Assembly: GCA_013415695.1 (NCBI GenBank)
Contig: JAAEEP010000003.1
Location: forward strand, 119,655-183,654
DNA length: 64,000 bases
Direction: 5' to 3'
Source: Methanomassiliicoccales archaeon
GTDB taxonomy: Archaea; Thermoplasmatota; Thermoplasmata; Methanomassiliicoccales; JAAEEP01
A model generated the notes under the pieces. The model was not told where the DNA came from. It was given only the letters and a program-made list of their open reading frames with translations, and did no database searches. This document shows positions 7,699-14,996 of the stretch, in pieces; the first letter of the stretch is position 1; the number at the start of each line of letters is the position of its first letter. A program made the position numbers and the translations under genes.

Positions 7699-9641
7699 AG
7701 AAGCGCATCGGCAACCAGGAGGCTGATTGTACCTCGTGCCGACTATGCGAATCGAAATGCCCCACCGAGATCAAGCTCGATCGCTTGGTCAGGCTCAATA
7801 GATACATCGAGAAAAAGAGGGGTAGTCATGGATCAATGTTCCTGACAATGGGGCTTCTCTCCAGCGACTCATCTTGGGAATACGATGAGGGTGAGACATC
7901 TGAAGAATCAGACATAGTCTACTTCCCCGGCTGCACGCCGTTGTACGATGTTGCGTTCAAGACGGTGGAGGAACAGCCCTACGGCAACTACTCTGCCATG
8001 GGAAGGGAGAGGAAGTACTCCCAGATCGGCCTTGCCGGTTTGAAGCTCCTGAACAAGATTGAGATCAGACCCAGAATGGTGACAGTCTGCTGTGGCCATG
8101 ACCAGTACTACGCCGGTATGCTGGATGAGGTGGATGTCCAATCTTCCAGATTGAAGGAAGCAATTGGCAATGCAAAGATGATAGTCACACCATGCGCGGA
8201 ATGCAGACACATGCTTGTCGATGTGCATGGCCTCCCTGCAGTCCATATTTCAGAGTTACTGGCCGAGAGAGCTGATGACCTTCAACTCAAGAGAACAGGG
8301 TTGAAGGTCATGTACCACGATCCCTGTCGTCTGGGAAGGGTCTCCGGAATATATGATGATCCAAGGGATCTGATTTCCCTGGCGGCCGATCTCTCGGAGT
8401 TCAGCAGAAACCGGGAGGAAGCGGTGTGTTGCGGAGTCTCCAGTTGGATCAACTGCAATCGTGTCTCAAAGGAGCAGCGTGAGCGCAAGATAAAGGAATT
8501 TGAGGATTCCGGTGCAGATTATCTGGTTGTCTCCTGCCCGAAGTGCGCCATGCACCTCGACTGCCTCTACTTCGAGGAAGGCGAGGAAGGAAGGGAGAGG
8601 GATGACCCCAACATCATCGATTTCTCGGAGCTGTTGGCAATCTCCGCCGGGATCCACTCCATCGAGGAGATGGGAGAAGGTCATTTTCGAACAAGGAACA
8701 AACCAGAAGGGCCAATTGTGCTCGAGAAGGTCAACAAAGACCCGATCGACCACATCGACGACGAATTGACAAGCGATCTATTCAACTGTTCCACCTGTTT
8801 CCAGTGCGTGGAGGTCTGCGAGACCGGTCACCTCACCCCACATCTTATGGAAGAGCTCAGATCATTCTTCATCTCGAAGGAGATGAATCCAGAGAAACAC
8901 AGGAAAATGCTATCCAGTATTGATTCCACTGGCAACCCTTTCGGTGAAGAGGAAGGGTACTCTCAGGTCAAGGACGATGCGGAGTTCATCTACTTCCCTG
9001 GCTGCACCGGAGTCTACCGAATGAAGGGGATATTCGACGGTACAAAGAAGATTCTTGAGGAGATGGGAGTGAGTTATTCCATACCGGAAGGGTTGATTTG
9101 TTGTGGCTCACCACTCATGAGGGTGGGATACGACGCCGAGGAAGTGAGGACCAGGAATACCGAATTGCTGGATCGGAAGGTGCTGGTATCATGCGCAGGT
9201 TGCTACGCTGCTCTCGCCAACGACTACGAAGGGGTGGAAGTTGAGCACATTATCGAACTCCTTGCTAGAAAGGCGAAAGAGATGGCCCTCAAGCCTCTGA
9301 ATATGAAGGTTGCCTATCACGATCCATGCCATCTGGGAAGAGAGTTCGGCATCTACGATGAGCCTCGAGAGGTTATCAAAGCGATTCCCGGAGTGGAGCT
9401 CATCGAATTCTCCGAGAACAGGGAGAACAGCAGATGCTGTGGAGGCGGAGGCGGACTAAGATCTTGGAATCCCGAGAAGGCCGCTGAGCTCGCCAGAGTA
9501 AGGATGAGTGAAGCGGAGGAGCAGGGCGTGGATGCAGTGGTCTCCGCCTGTCCGTTCTGCAAGCTCAATCTTCAGGCGGTGACGGATATCGAGGTTCTGG
9601 ACATCACCGAGCTTCTGGTCAGGTCTCTTCAATCGGAGTAA
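7695..9641 (+). CDS. Duplicated HdrD-like protein: two ferredoxin modules, four CCG domains
   Basis: About 648 residues made of two similar halves. Half one: ferredoxin motif CTSCRLCESKCP (about 12-23), then CCG domains PGC...VCCG...CAEC and DPC...VCCG...CPKC. Half two: CSTCFQCVEVC, then PGC...ICCG...CAGC and DPC...RCCG...CPFC. Ordinary HdrD/GlpC has two ferredoxin clusters and two CCG domains; here each half keeps one ferredoxin cluster and two CCG domains. Every CCG cysteine set looks complete. The ATG at 7695 overlaps the hdrA stop (ATGA) and sits 7 nt after GAGGGGA; an ATG at 7689 is too near that site. Likely a further thiol/disulfide or quinone-type electron acceptor module of the same complex. 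Confidence 0.85.
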   Translation: MKKRIGNQEADCTSCRLCESKCPTEIKLDRLVRLNRYIEKKRGSHGSMFLTMGLLSSDSSWEYDEGETSEESDIVYFPGCTPLYDVAFKTVEEQPYGNYSAMGRERKYSQIGLAGLKLLNKIEIRPRMVTVCCGHDQYYAGMLDEVDVQSSRLKEAIGNAKMIVTPCAECRHMLVDVHGLPAVHISELLAERADDLQLKRTGLKVMYHDPCRLGRVSGIYDDPRDLISLAADLSEFSRNREEAVCCGVSSWINCNRVSKEQRERKIKEFEDSGADYLVVSCPKCAMHLDCLYFEEGEEGRERDDPNIIDFSELLAISAGIHSIEEMGEGHFRTRNKPEGPIVLEKVNKDPIDHIDDELTSDLFNCSTCFQCVEVCETGHLTPHLMEELRSFFISKEMNPEKHRKMLSSIDSTGNPFGEEEGYSQVKDDAEFIYFPGCTGVYRMKGIFDGTKKILEEMGVSYSIPEGLICCGSPLMRVGYDAEEVRTRNTELLDRKVLVSCAGCYAALANDYEGVEVEHIIELLARKAKEMALKPLNMKVAYHDPCHLGREFGIYDEPREVIKAIPGVELIEFSENRENSRCCGGGGGLRSWNPEKAAELARVRMSEAEEQGVDAVVSACPFCKLNLQAVTDIEVLDITELLVRSLQSE

Positions 9642-9832
9642 TGAGTGGAATCGCATTCCATGTCGAAACTCCCGCTCTTGCGGAGAACTCCCAATAAGAA
9701 ATCAAGCTTCTCGCTGTCGGCGGCGTAGATGAACCCTTTGATGGGCTCCTGGGTCTGGGATTTGACCTTCACGATCTGAATGACGCCGCCCTCGCTGTTA
9801 GCGTCCTTGATGAGCCTGACCTTGAGTGCCAT
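9629..9832 (-). CDS. Small hypothetical protein, second of a pair
   Basis: 67 residues, not recognised. The sequence is mixed alpha/beta in character (begins MALKVRLIKDANSEGGVIQI) with no cysteine pairs or membrane segment. Its ATG lies 4 nt after the stop of the gene at 9837-10037, and GAGGTGA before it is a strong ribosome-binding site overlapping that stop, so the two are translationally coupled. Its 3' end overlaps the end of the HdrD-like gene by 13 nt on the opposite strand. The good ribosome-binding site and coupling argue it is a real gene. Confidence 0.6.
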   Translation of the reverse strand: MALKVRLIKDANSEGGVIQIVKVKSQTQEPIKGFIYAADSEKLDFLLGVLRKSGSFDMECDSTHYSD

Positions 9833-9836
9833 ACCA

Positions 9837-10037
9837 TCACCTCGGCAGGACCATTACACTGGCCCCTCCTCTCTTGAGCGCGTCCAGGAAGAACTCCTTC
9901 TCGTTCTGATTGTCATATTCTATCATTCCCAAGCGGACCATGCATGTGATGGTCTTCCTCTCGAGGATCTCCATCACACCTGGAGATCCCTCGTCCTTCT
10001 CAATGAAGCGCACCATTAGGAACATGTGGATTCCCAT
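9837..10037 (-). CDS. Small hypothetical protein, first of a pair
   Basis: About 66 residues, not recognised. It reads like a compact alpha/beta fold, with a hydrophobic strand near the start (MFLMVRFIEK) and a C-terminal GGASVMVLPR. Start choice is uncertain: ATGs at 10037, 10025 and 10016 are all in frame, and an A/T-rich stretch near 10060-10075 could be the promoter, which favours 10037. Coupled to the gene at 9629-9832 through its stop codon. I cannot assign a role. Confidence 0.55.
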   Translation of the reverse strand: MGIHMFLMVRFIEKDEGSPGVMEILERKTITCMVRLGMIEYDNQNEKEFFLDALKRGGASVMVLPR

Positions 10038-10115
10038 CGAGCTTAATGCGGATTGCAATGATAATGTTAACTATGGTGAGTGGACGGGTGGGCGATAAAT
10101 CATCCTCTCTCCCCT

Positions 10116-10928
10116 CTATATACATTCGAACCCGTCCAGGAATTCATTCAGGAGGTCTTCGAATAGATCCTCCTTATCGACCTGAAGATAGTGCCCGGCT
10201 CCATCCAGCACGGCGAAGGTCGCCCTCGGATAATTATCCAATATATCCCAGGCGTCCTTGAAACCTACCATGCGATCCTGCCTTCCGGTAAGGAATAGAA
10301 CCGGCCCCTGAAATGGTTCTTCCAGTTCATCAACGTCGAACGAAAAAGAGTATGAGTCCCTCCTGAATTTCTGGATGAAATCACTCTGTGTTTCAAGTGC
10401 GGTCTTGATCTCCTTATTGTACCTCTCTATCACCCTATCTTTCACTTTCTGAGAGATAGTCGAGAGTACCTGCGAATCGTCTTCGAGCTCGTTGAAAGGC
10501 ACGGGAGGAGAATCCAGCTCATCACTGGAAGGAAGGTTCCTGAGATCGTCCCGGGCTATGATGAGAGGACATATGAATGCCGCTCCGATGATCCTATCCG
10601 CCTGGTGCTTGACCAGGCCCCTTCCGATGTAGCATCCGTAAGAATAGCCTATCAGAAGGTATCTATCTTCTGAGATTCTCATTTCGATGAAGCGCTCGAT
10701 CACATCCAGCATGTCATCCGAATTGCGTACCCGGTCACCAGGGATGGAATTACCCATTCCTGGCATGTCGAGATATATGCGCCGGTACCCCGGTCTTCGA
10801 CAAAATATCGGCTCCATGCATCCCTTCATTACCTCCTTGTCAAGCGGAAATCCATGCAGCATGATGACTGGTATACCCTCTCCTACCTCCTCGAAATCTA
10901 TCTCGGCCCCTTCAATAGTGATTCTCAT
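10116..10928 (-). CDS. Alpha/beta hydrolase
   Basis: About 270 residues of the alpha/beta-hydrolase fold. The HGFPL oxyanion motif lies near residue 27, the nucleophile elbow reads GYSYG, the acid is Asp in TGRQDRMVG and the catalytic His is in GAGHYLQ. A complete Ser-Asp-His triad is therefore visible and the enzyme should be active as an esterase, lipase or related hydrolase; the substrate is unknown. ATG at 10928 is chosen because AGGGG lies 8 nt before it; an in-frame ATG at 10988 would run into the upstream gene. It follows the effector-binding-domain gene at 10955-11416 by 26 nt and probably shares its transcript. Confidence 0.85.
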   Translation of the reverse strand: MRITIEGAEIDFEEVGEGIPVIMLHGFPLDKEVMKGCMEPIFCRRPGYRRIYLDMPGMGNSIPGDRVRNSDDMLDVIERFIEMRISEDRYLLIGYSYGCYIGRGLVKHQADRIIGAAFICPLIIARDDLRNLPSSDELDSPPVPFNELEDDSQVLSTISQKVKDRVIERYNKEIKTALETQSDFIQKFRRDSYSFSFDVDELEEPFQGPVLFLTGRQDRMVGFKDAWDILDNYPRATFAVLDGAGHYLQVDKEDLFEDLLNEFLDGFECI

Positions 10929-10954
10929 GGACGAATCCCCTATGCGGTGAATGA

Positions 10955-11416
10955 TTATCTCACCAAAACGAATATCTCGGTCACCCATTTGGAAGGATCG
11001 GGTTCACTGTTGGGATCCGTGAGGTAATACTCCCACATGGCTTCCTCGAGGTTGATATCCATTTCTTTGGCGTAGGCCATCATAGCGTTGTAGGTCTCTT
11101 CCAATCTATCATAGGGGCCAATGTGCACCGCGCGAAGTGCATTTCCCGATGGGAGCTTGCCCGCTTGAACACGCCCCTCTCCTTCAATCGGTAACGAGAC
11201 CGGCACACCGCACTCCATGTCGATCTTCTCTGGAGAGAACGAATGGTAGTATGCGAACGGAGGACCGACTAGCTGGATTCCATTCCTTCCAACGAAACCG
11301 AAAAGCTCCCCAAACAGCTCTCCCATCTTGGCTGGTATGGCTGAGACCTCAACGACTGCCCGAATCCCCATGTAATCCTGTTCCTTGATCGCCACAACTC
11401 CAATTTCTAGGCTCAT
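10955..11416 (-). CDS. GyrI-like/effector-binding domain protein
   Basis: 153 residues matching the stand-alone GyrI-like (AraC effector-binding) fold: an early strand with IPAKMGELFGELFGFVGRNG, a middle GPPFAYYHSF stretch, the conserved HIGPYDRLEETYNAM helix start, then a C-terminal WEYYLTDP segment. Such single-domain proteins bind small cationic or hydrophobic ligands, and some are hydrolases or sequestering proteins; the ligand here is unknown. It starts at ATG 11416 and precedes the alpha/beta hydrolase gene by 26 nt, so a two-gene transcript for a small-molecule response is plausible (inference). Confidence 0.8.
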   Translation of the reverse strand: MSLEIGVVAIKEQDYMGIRAVVEVSAIPAKMGELFGELFGFVGRNGIQLVGPPFAYYHSFSPEKIDMECGVPVSLPIEGEGRVQAGKLPSGNALRAVHIGPYDRLEETYNAMMAYAKEMDINLEEAMWEYYLTDPNSEPDPSKWVTEIFVLVR

Positions 11417-11463
11417 CCAAAATAATAGGTTCTAGCTACTATAGAAGAACTGTGATAAGGAGT

Positions 11464-11586
11464 TCATTCCTCTTTTGTATCTTCAGCCTCCGAGGCCTTC
11501 TCCTCCTCACGGCGCTTCCGAGCATCATCCTCGAGTTTCTTTGCCAACCGGTACTGCGCGAGGAGACCGTACTGCGCTCCGATCAT
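11464..11586 (-). CDS. Possible 40-residue charged small protein
   Basis: A short frame encoding 40 residues. It begins MIGAQYGLLAQYRLAKKLED and then is almost all Lys, Arg, Glu and Ala, as in a solvent-exposed helix or coiled coil. A TATA-like GTATAAG on the minus strand near 11632-11640 and a GGAG nearby suggest a transcript. However, the GGAG fits a different ATG (near 11600) that gives only 25 unrelated residues. It occupies an otherwise empty 305-base gap (11417-11721), in which I see nothing else. Not recognised. Confidence 0.35.
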   Translation of the reverse strand: MIGAQYGLLAQYRLAKKLEDDARKRREEEKASEAEDTKEE

Positions 11587-11721
11587 ATTGATCGTTTTTC
11601 ATTTCAGAGCTCCTGCGATTTGAATCTTCCCCTTATACAGGAGCAACGAGACCCTAGGATATAATTCAATACTGGACAATGCGTTCACATTTCTGTAATG
11701 CATTGTATATAAGTGATTTCC

Positions 11722-12600
11722 ATGACCTGGATCCTGCACATGAGTGACCTCCACATCGGCTACCCGGGTACCCTCGATCGTTTCAGGCGAATGGTGAGAG
11801 GGCTTTCCACCAATCCTCAACTTGAGCCAGAGAAGATCGTGGTTGTCATCACTGGTGACCTAGTCAATAAGGTCAGCGGTAGAAAGGACCTCAAGGTCGT
11901 CAGAGATGAGCTGAAAGCACTCACTTCATCAGGATACCAAAGAATCCTGGTCGTACCGGGAAATCATGATTATGGAAGTGGAAGCAGGGGTAACAAGATC
12001 TACGTACCAATATTCAAGGAGGTCTTCTACGGTAAGAAAAGGACATACCCCATCCTGGATTTTGTTGATGATATAGCCTTCATCGGTCTCGACACCATGG
12101 CGGAGGAGCTCAATTGGTACGATCGCCTTTGGGCCGAAGGGGAAATCGGTACAAGTCAGTTGAAAAGACTCCGATCACTCCTTCAACTGGATGAGGTAAG
12201 GCAATGTGGCAGGAGGGTGATCTATCTGCATCACCATCCATTTGACTGGCAGCCACTACATCAGCTCAAGGATTCGATACAATTTGGCGAGATATTGGAG
12301 TCCACCATAGTGGAGGGCACATCCATCGACGCGATCCTTTATGGTCACCAACATCGTGGAAGATCCTCCAATGGACACTGGGGAATCAAGAGGTGCTATG
12401 ATGCTGGAACAGCAACTCTAAAACCGAGGCAGAGGGTTCAGAAGATGCTGCCCTGGTTCTGGGAGGTTCGCAATTCCACCCGTCTTTTTGACCTGGAGAA
12501 GTCCGTCAGCGAGGATAGGTTGATCACGATCCGTTCGGAAGCCACAAGTGAGTTACCATCTAGGGAGATGGAAGGGCAACAAGGATTCAAATCCGATTGA
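11722..12600 (+). CDS. Calcineurin-like metallophosphoesterase
   Basis: About 292 residues. All five metallophosphoesterase blocks are visible in order: SDLHIG, TGDLVN, GNHDYG, HHHPF and GHQHRG. These supply the ligands of the two-metal site, so activity on a phosphomonoester or diester (nucleotide, lipid or protein) is expected; specificity is unknown. There is no signal peptide. The start is ATG 11722 because it keeps the beta strand before SDLHIG. A strong TATA-like TGTATATAAG at 11704-11713 is oddly close to this ATG and would place transcription start near the in-frame ATG at 11740. GTG 11713 is a third option. Confidence 0.85.
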   Translation: MTWILHMSDLHIGYPGTLDRFRRMVRGLSTNPQLEPEKIVVVITGDLVNKVSGRKDLKVVRDELKALTSSGYQRILVVPGNHDYGSGSRGNKIYVPIFKEVFYGKKRTYPILDFVDDIAFIGLDTMAEELNWYDRLWAEGEIGTSQLKRLRSLLQLDEVRQCGRRVIYLHHHPFDWQPLHQLKDSIQFGEILESTIVEGTSIDAILYGHQHRGRSSNGHWGIKRCYDAGTATLKPRQRVQKMLPWFWEVRNSTRLFDLEKSVSEDRLITIRSEATSELPSREMEGQQGFKSD

Positions 12601-12617
12601 GGCGATTATCGATCACA

Positions 12618-12848
12618 ATGATCACCATCAGGTGCGCGAAGTGCAAACGAAGGATTTTCCGTTATGCCAAGATGAAGAAAGTTAAGGTTCTTCACTGCTG
12701 GAAGGACAGGATAGAACGGGATGACAGCATCAGAGATGGTGAGAAGGTACTCTGCCATTGTGGCAACCAGATAGGGGTGGACGAAGGCAAATGGATTAAG
12801 ATGAAACAGGGTTCATTCACCTACTCTGGCACGGTCATGAATCAGTAA
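12618..12848 (+). CDS. Small zinc-ribbon protein, function unknown
   Basis: About 76 residues, rich in Lys and Arg. It has an N-terminal CAKC and a later CHCG, which suggests one zinc site of the zinc-ribbon kind, and a basic middle. Similar small proteins bind nucleic acid or act as subunits, but I cannot name this one. ATG 12618 is preferred over TTG 12597, which overlaps the phosphoesterase stop. It follows the phosphoesterase by 17 nt and may be co-transcribed. Confidence 0.6.
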   Translation: MITIRCAKCKRRIFRYAKMKKVKVLHCWKDRIERDDSIRDGEKVLCHCGNQIGVDEGKWIKMKQGSFTYSGTVMNQ

Positions 12849-12951
12849 GCAATGGCCCCTGTGACCCAAGAAAAGTCATTCGTTTTTCTAAAGAATCCTA
12901 GAATACGCGGTCGTTTGAACATTGAATTCGACTCATGAAAGGGCTGGAGCC

Positions 12952-13281
12952 TCATTCCTCGAACTCTATGGTGTTCCTCTCCTGACTCATGGCCAGGTTC
13001 TTGGACCAGAGACCTGCTTCCATCCAACCTGCCGAAAGAATCCCGTGAGGAACCAAGCAGGTTGCGCTCATCTGGGAGTTCCTCATTCTGTCAAAGATCC
13101 TGCTCGTGTACTTCTCGACAAGATCGTCCATGGTGATTCGATTCAAACCCTTCATAAAGGCCAGTACGTTCGGACAGTCCGACTCGACAACCAGGCTGAA
13201 GTTGTTCTTTCCAATGGTATCGACAATAATGATGTGCTCCTTTCCACAAATGTTCATCTTGACCTTAACACGAGACACCAT
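12952..13281 (-). CDS. Conserved small protein of permease/redox cluster, unknown function
   Basis: 109 residues, not confidently assigned. It starts MVSRVKVKMNICGKEH after a good GGTGATAAC leader and contains four cysteines (MNICG, ESDCPNV, SATCLVP and none in a CxxC pair), with His and Met residues that could bind metal. It is the last gene of a minus-strand run with a thioredoxin-like protein, a small Cys-containing protein and a COG0701 permease, 21 nt downstream of the thioredoxin-like gene. I infer a role in metal or metalloid handling from that context only. Confidence 0.6.
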   Translation of the reverse strand: MVSRVKVKMNICGKEHIIIVDTIGKNNFSLVVESDCPNVLAFMKGLNRITMDDLVEKYTSRIFDRMRNSQMSATCLVPHGILSAGWMEAGLWSKNLAMSQERNTIEFEE

Positions 13282-13302
13282 GTTATCACCTTCAGTGAGC
13301 TA

Positions 13303-13542
13303 TTATCTTAGTTCTCTCAGCATTTCAGTTATCTCATCGATGCTTGGAACCCGCCCCATTGCCTTTGGCTCCCCGTCGATGAAGAGGGCCGGAGTGATCA
13401 TGACCCCCCTGTCGATGATTTCCTGAATGTCCTGGACCTTGACCACTTGCGCCTCAATACCTGTCTCGAAGACAGCCTTATTCACATTCTTCTCCAGCCT
13501 CTTACACTTGGCGCATCCGGAGCCGAACACCTCGATTCTCAT
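13303..13542 (-). CDS. Small thioredoxin-fold redox-active disulfide protein
   Basis: 79 residues with the thioredoxin fold pattern of the 'redox-active disulfide protein 2' family: an N-terminal strand (MRIEVFGSG), then the CAKC active site (residues 10-13), then a cis-proline loop (VMITPALFIDG). The active-site CxxC near the N-terminus is intact, so it should act as a thiol-disulfide reductant. Its ATG overlaps the stop of the gene at 13539-13793 (ATGA). Such proteins often sit beside COG0701 permeases and ArsR regulators, as here, possibly reducing metalloids or the permease's cysteines (inference). Confidence 0.85.
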   Translation of the reverse strand: MRIEVFGSGCAKCKRLEKNVNKAVFETGIEAQVVKVQDIQEIIDRGVMITPALFIDGEPKAMGRVPSIDEITEMLRELR

Positions 13543-13793
13543 TCACCATACCTCCACTCGTACTCCTGGATAAGGGCTTTCTCATACTCCGAACTTGCGC
13601 TCGGAGGTACGTAGTTGAAAATCTTGACTCTCCGTATCAATTCCCTTCCGATCTCATTCCGCTCCAACCCCATCGAATTCACCTCTTCCATGATCTGATC
13701 GAGCTGAGCAATTCCCACACTTGTCTCGCCCACTGTCATTCTCCTTATCTTATACGCCTTATCTAACTCGCAAGGACATGATTCATCTTTCAT
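13539..13793 (-). CDS. Small Cys-containing partner protein of COG0701 permease
   Basis: About 84 residues. The N-terminus has a CPC motif (ESCPCELDK) that could bind a soft metal; the rest is predicted helical (VGIAQLDQIMEEVNSMGL) and ends YVPPSASSEYEKALIQEYEWRYGE. I recall similar short proteins beside this permease type but cannot name a function. It lies 4 nt after the permease stop (GTG 13796 is an alternative start) and overlaps the thioredoxin-like gene, so it belongs to the permease operon. Confidence 0.65.
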   Translation of the reverse strand: MKDESCPCELDKAYKIRRMTVGETSVGIAQLDQIMEEVNSMGLERNEIGRELIRRVKIFNYVPPSASSEYEKALIQEYEWRYGE

Positions 13794-13797
13794 CACT

Positions 13798-14871
13798 TCA
13801 CCCCGTTAAACCCCCATAGATCATTCCAGAGATTGTCGCGAGAAGGAGGGTCAGGAGAACATAGACCAGCGTCTTTCTCCCACCCATTATTCGGTTAAGG
13901 ACTATGATGCTGGGAAGACTTATCGTCGGACCAGAAAGAAGCAGGGCTAAGGCGGGACCGTTGGCCATGATGCCCGATGTGAAACCAAAGGTGGTACCGA
14001 TGATGGGGACCTCGAGAAGCGTTGGCATGTAAAGGATTACTCCCAGTAATGAGGCTAGGAAGACAGAGGGCAGAGAATTGTCGCCAAGATAGGGCTGGAA
14101 GGTCTCAGGGGGCAAGAAGTAGGCTATGACACCGACGATGAATGTTCCGATGATCAGTATGGGGAGGATCTTCTTGGTAAGATCCCATGTCTCGTAACCC
14201 CAATCTGTGACCTCGTCCTTCTTGAAGAAATATATAAGAAGGAGGGCTAGAGCCACGGTCAGGGCGTAGATTATCATCAGCTTGATGACGGGATCTAGGC
14301 CCGAGGCCCCGAATATCAATATGCATATTAGCAGTATGAAGAAGAATACTACAACCCACTTGGGTCTTTCCCTTGGTTGTGTCGGCACCCCCAGAAGGTT
14401 CATTTTCTCCTTTTCCACCAGGTCTCGATCGTGCTTCTTGAAGATCATCGACATGATCAGCCCAAGAAGTATGGCACTGAAGATTGCGGCCACAGCCCTG
14501 GCTAGACCCAGTTCGTATCCCAGTACCTGGGCAGTGTAGATGATCGCAAGAACATTGATGGCGGGTCCTGCAAAGAGAAAGGTCGTCGCGGGTCCTATGC
14601 CGCTTCCCTTCTTGTATATACCAGCAAAGAGCGGTATGATCGTGCAGCTGCACACGGCTAGAACGGAACCCGAGATGGACGCCAATCCAAATGAGATCCA
14701 TCGCTTTGTGATCGGCCCGAAGTACTTCAGTATTATATCCTTCTTGATGAAAGCGCCTATCGCGCCCGCAATAAAGAAAGCGGGAACCAGGCAGGTCAAA
14801 ACATGCGCGGAGAGGTACTCTAGAACGCTATCGATACCGCTGACGAATGCTGCTATTATAGCCTCAAGCAA
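13798..14871 (-). CDS. COG0701/DUF318 permease (ArsP-like)
   Basis: 357 residues with about eight to ten membrane helices. The family signature is clear: VCSCTIIPLFAGIYKKGSG followed by GPATTFLFAGPAINVLA, and in the second half GVILYMPTLLEVPIIG and GPALALLLSGPTISLPS. Relatives export arsenicals (ArsP) or other metals; the exact substrate cannot be read off. The CSC motif is the probable soft-metal site. TTG at 14871 follows AGGGAG by 5 nt. The gene heads an operon with the Cys-rich partner, the thioredoxin-like protein and the 109-residue protein, and diverges from an ArsR-family regulator with two shared operator candidates. Confidence 0.88.
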   Translation of the reverse strand: MLEAIIAAFVSGIDSVLEYLSAHVLTCLVPAFFIAGAIGAFIKKDIILKYFGPITKRWISFGLASISGSVLAVCSCTIIPLFAGIYKKGSGIGPATTFLFAGPAINVLAIIYTAQVLGYELGLARAVAAIFSAILLGLIMSMIFKKHDRDLVEKEKMNLLGVPTQPRERPKWVVVFFFILLICILIFGASGLDPVIKLMIIYALTVALALLLIYFFKKDEVTDWGYETWDLTKKILPILIIGTFIVGVIAYFLPPETFQPYLGDNSLPSVFLASLLGVILYMPTLLEVPIIGTTFGFTSGIMANGPALALLLSGPTISLPSIIVLNRIMGGRKTLVYVLLTLLLATISGMIYGGLTG

Positions 14872-14887
14872 TGCTCTCCCTACCTAT

Positions 14888-14903
14888 TTCAAATTTTCTT
14901 GAA
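14888..14903. promoter_or_regulatory. Candidate ArsR operator 1 (TTCAA-N6-TTGAA)
   Basis: An inverted repeat TTCAA-N6-TTGAA. It would overlap the transcription start of the permease operon, since the minus-strand TATA lies at 14922-14928. The same 16-bp dyad pattern recurs exactly 50 bp away at 14938-14953. ArsR-family repressors bind short A/T-rich dyads of this kind. Seen directly; binding is inferred. Confidence 0.55.
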
Positions 14904-14920
14904 TGGTAATATCCAGTAAG

Positions 14921-14930
14921 GATATAAAGG
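14921..14930 (-). promoter_or_regulatory. TATA-like element of the permease operon
   Basis: On the minus strand this reads CCTTTATATC, close to the archaeal TATA consensus. It lies about 54 bp before the permease TTG, which predicts a start of transcription near 14898, inside candidate operator 1, leaving a leader long enough for the AGGGAG ribosome-binding site. Confidence 0.55.
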
Positions 14931-14937
14931 TTACGGA

Positions 14938-14953
14938 TTCAAAAATATTTGAA
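14938..14953. promoter_or_regulatory. Candidate ArsR operator 2 (TTCAA-N6-TTGAA)
   Basis: A second inverted repeat with the same half-sites and the same 6-nt spacer as operator 1, here extended to TTCAAA/TTTGAA. It is near the probable promoter of the arsR-type gene. A further half-site, TTGAA, occurs at 14976-14980 as part of a 13-bp direct repeat (14949-14961 and 14976-14988, one mismatch). Confidence 0.55.
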
Positions 14954-14996
14954 ATATCATACAATTTGACTAGGGTTGAAATATTATATTGGCAAT

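Noticed and set aside
11452..11664. Plus-strand frame of 70 residues in the gap
   Set aside because: It has a shadow-like composition opposite the better minus-strand frame and no start signals.
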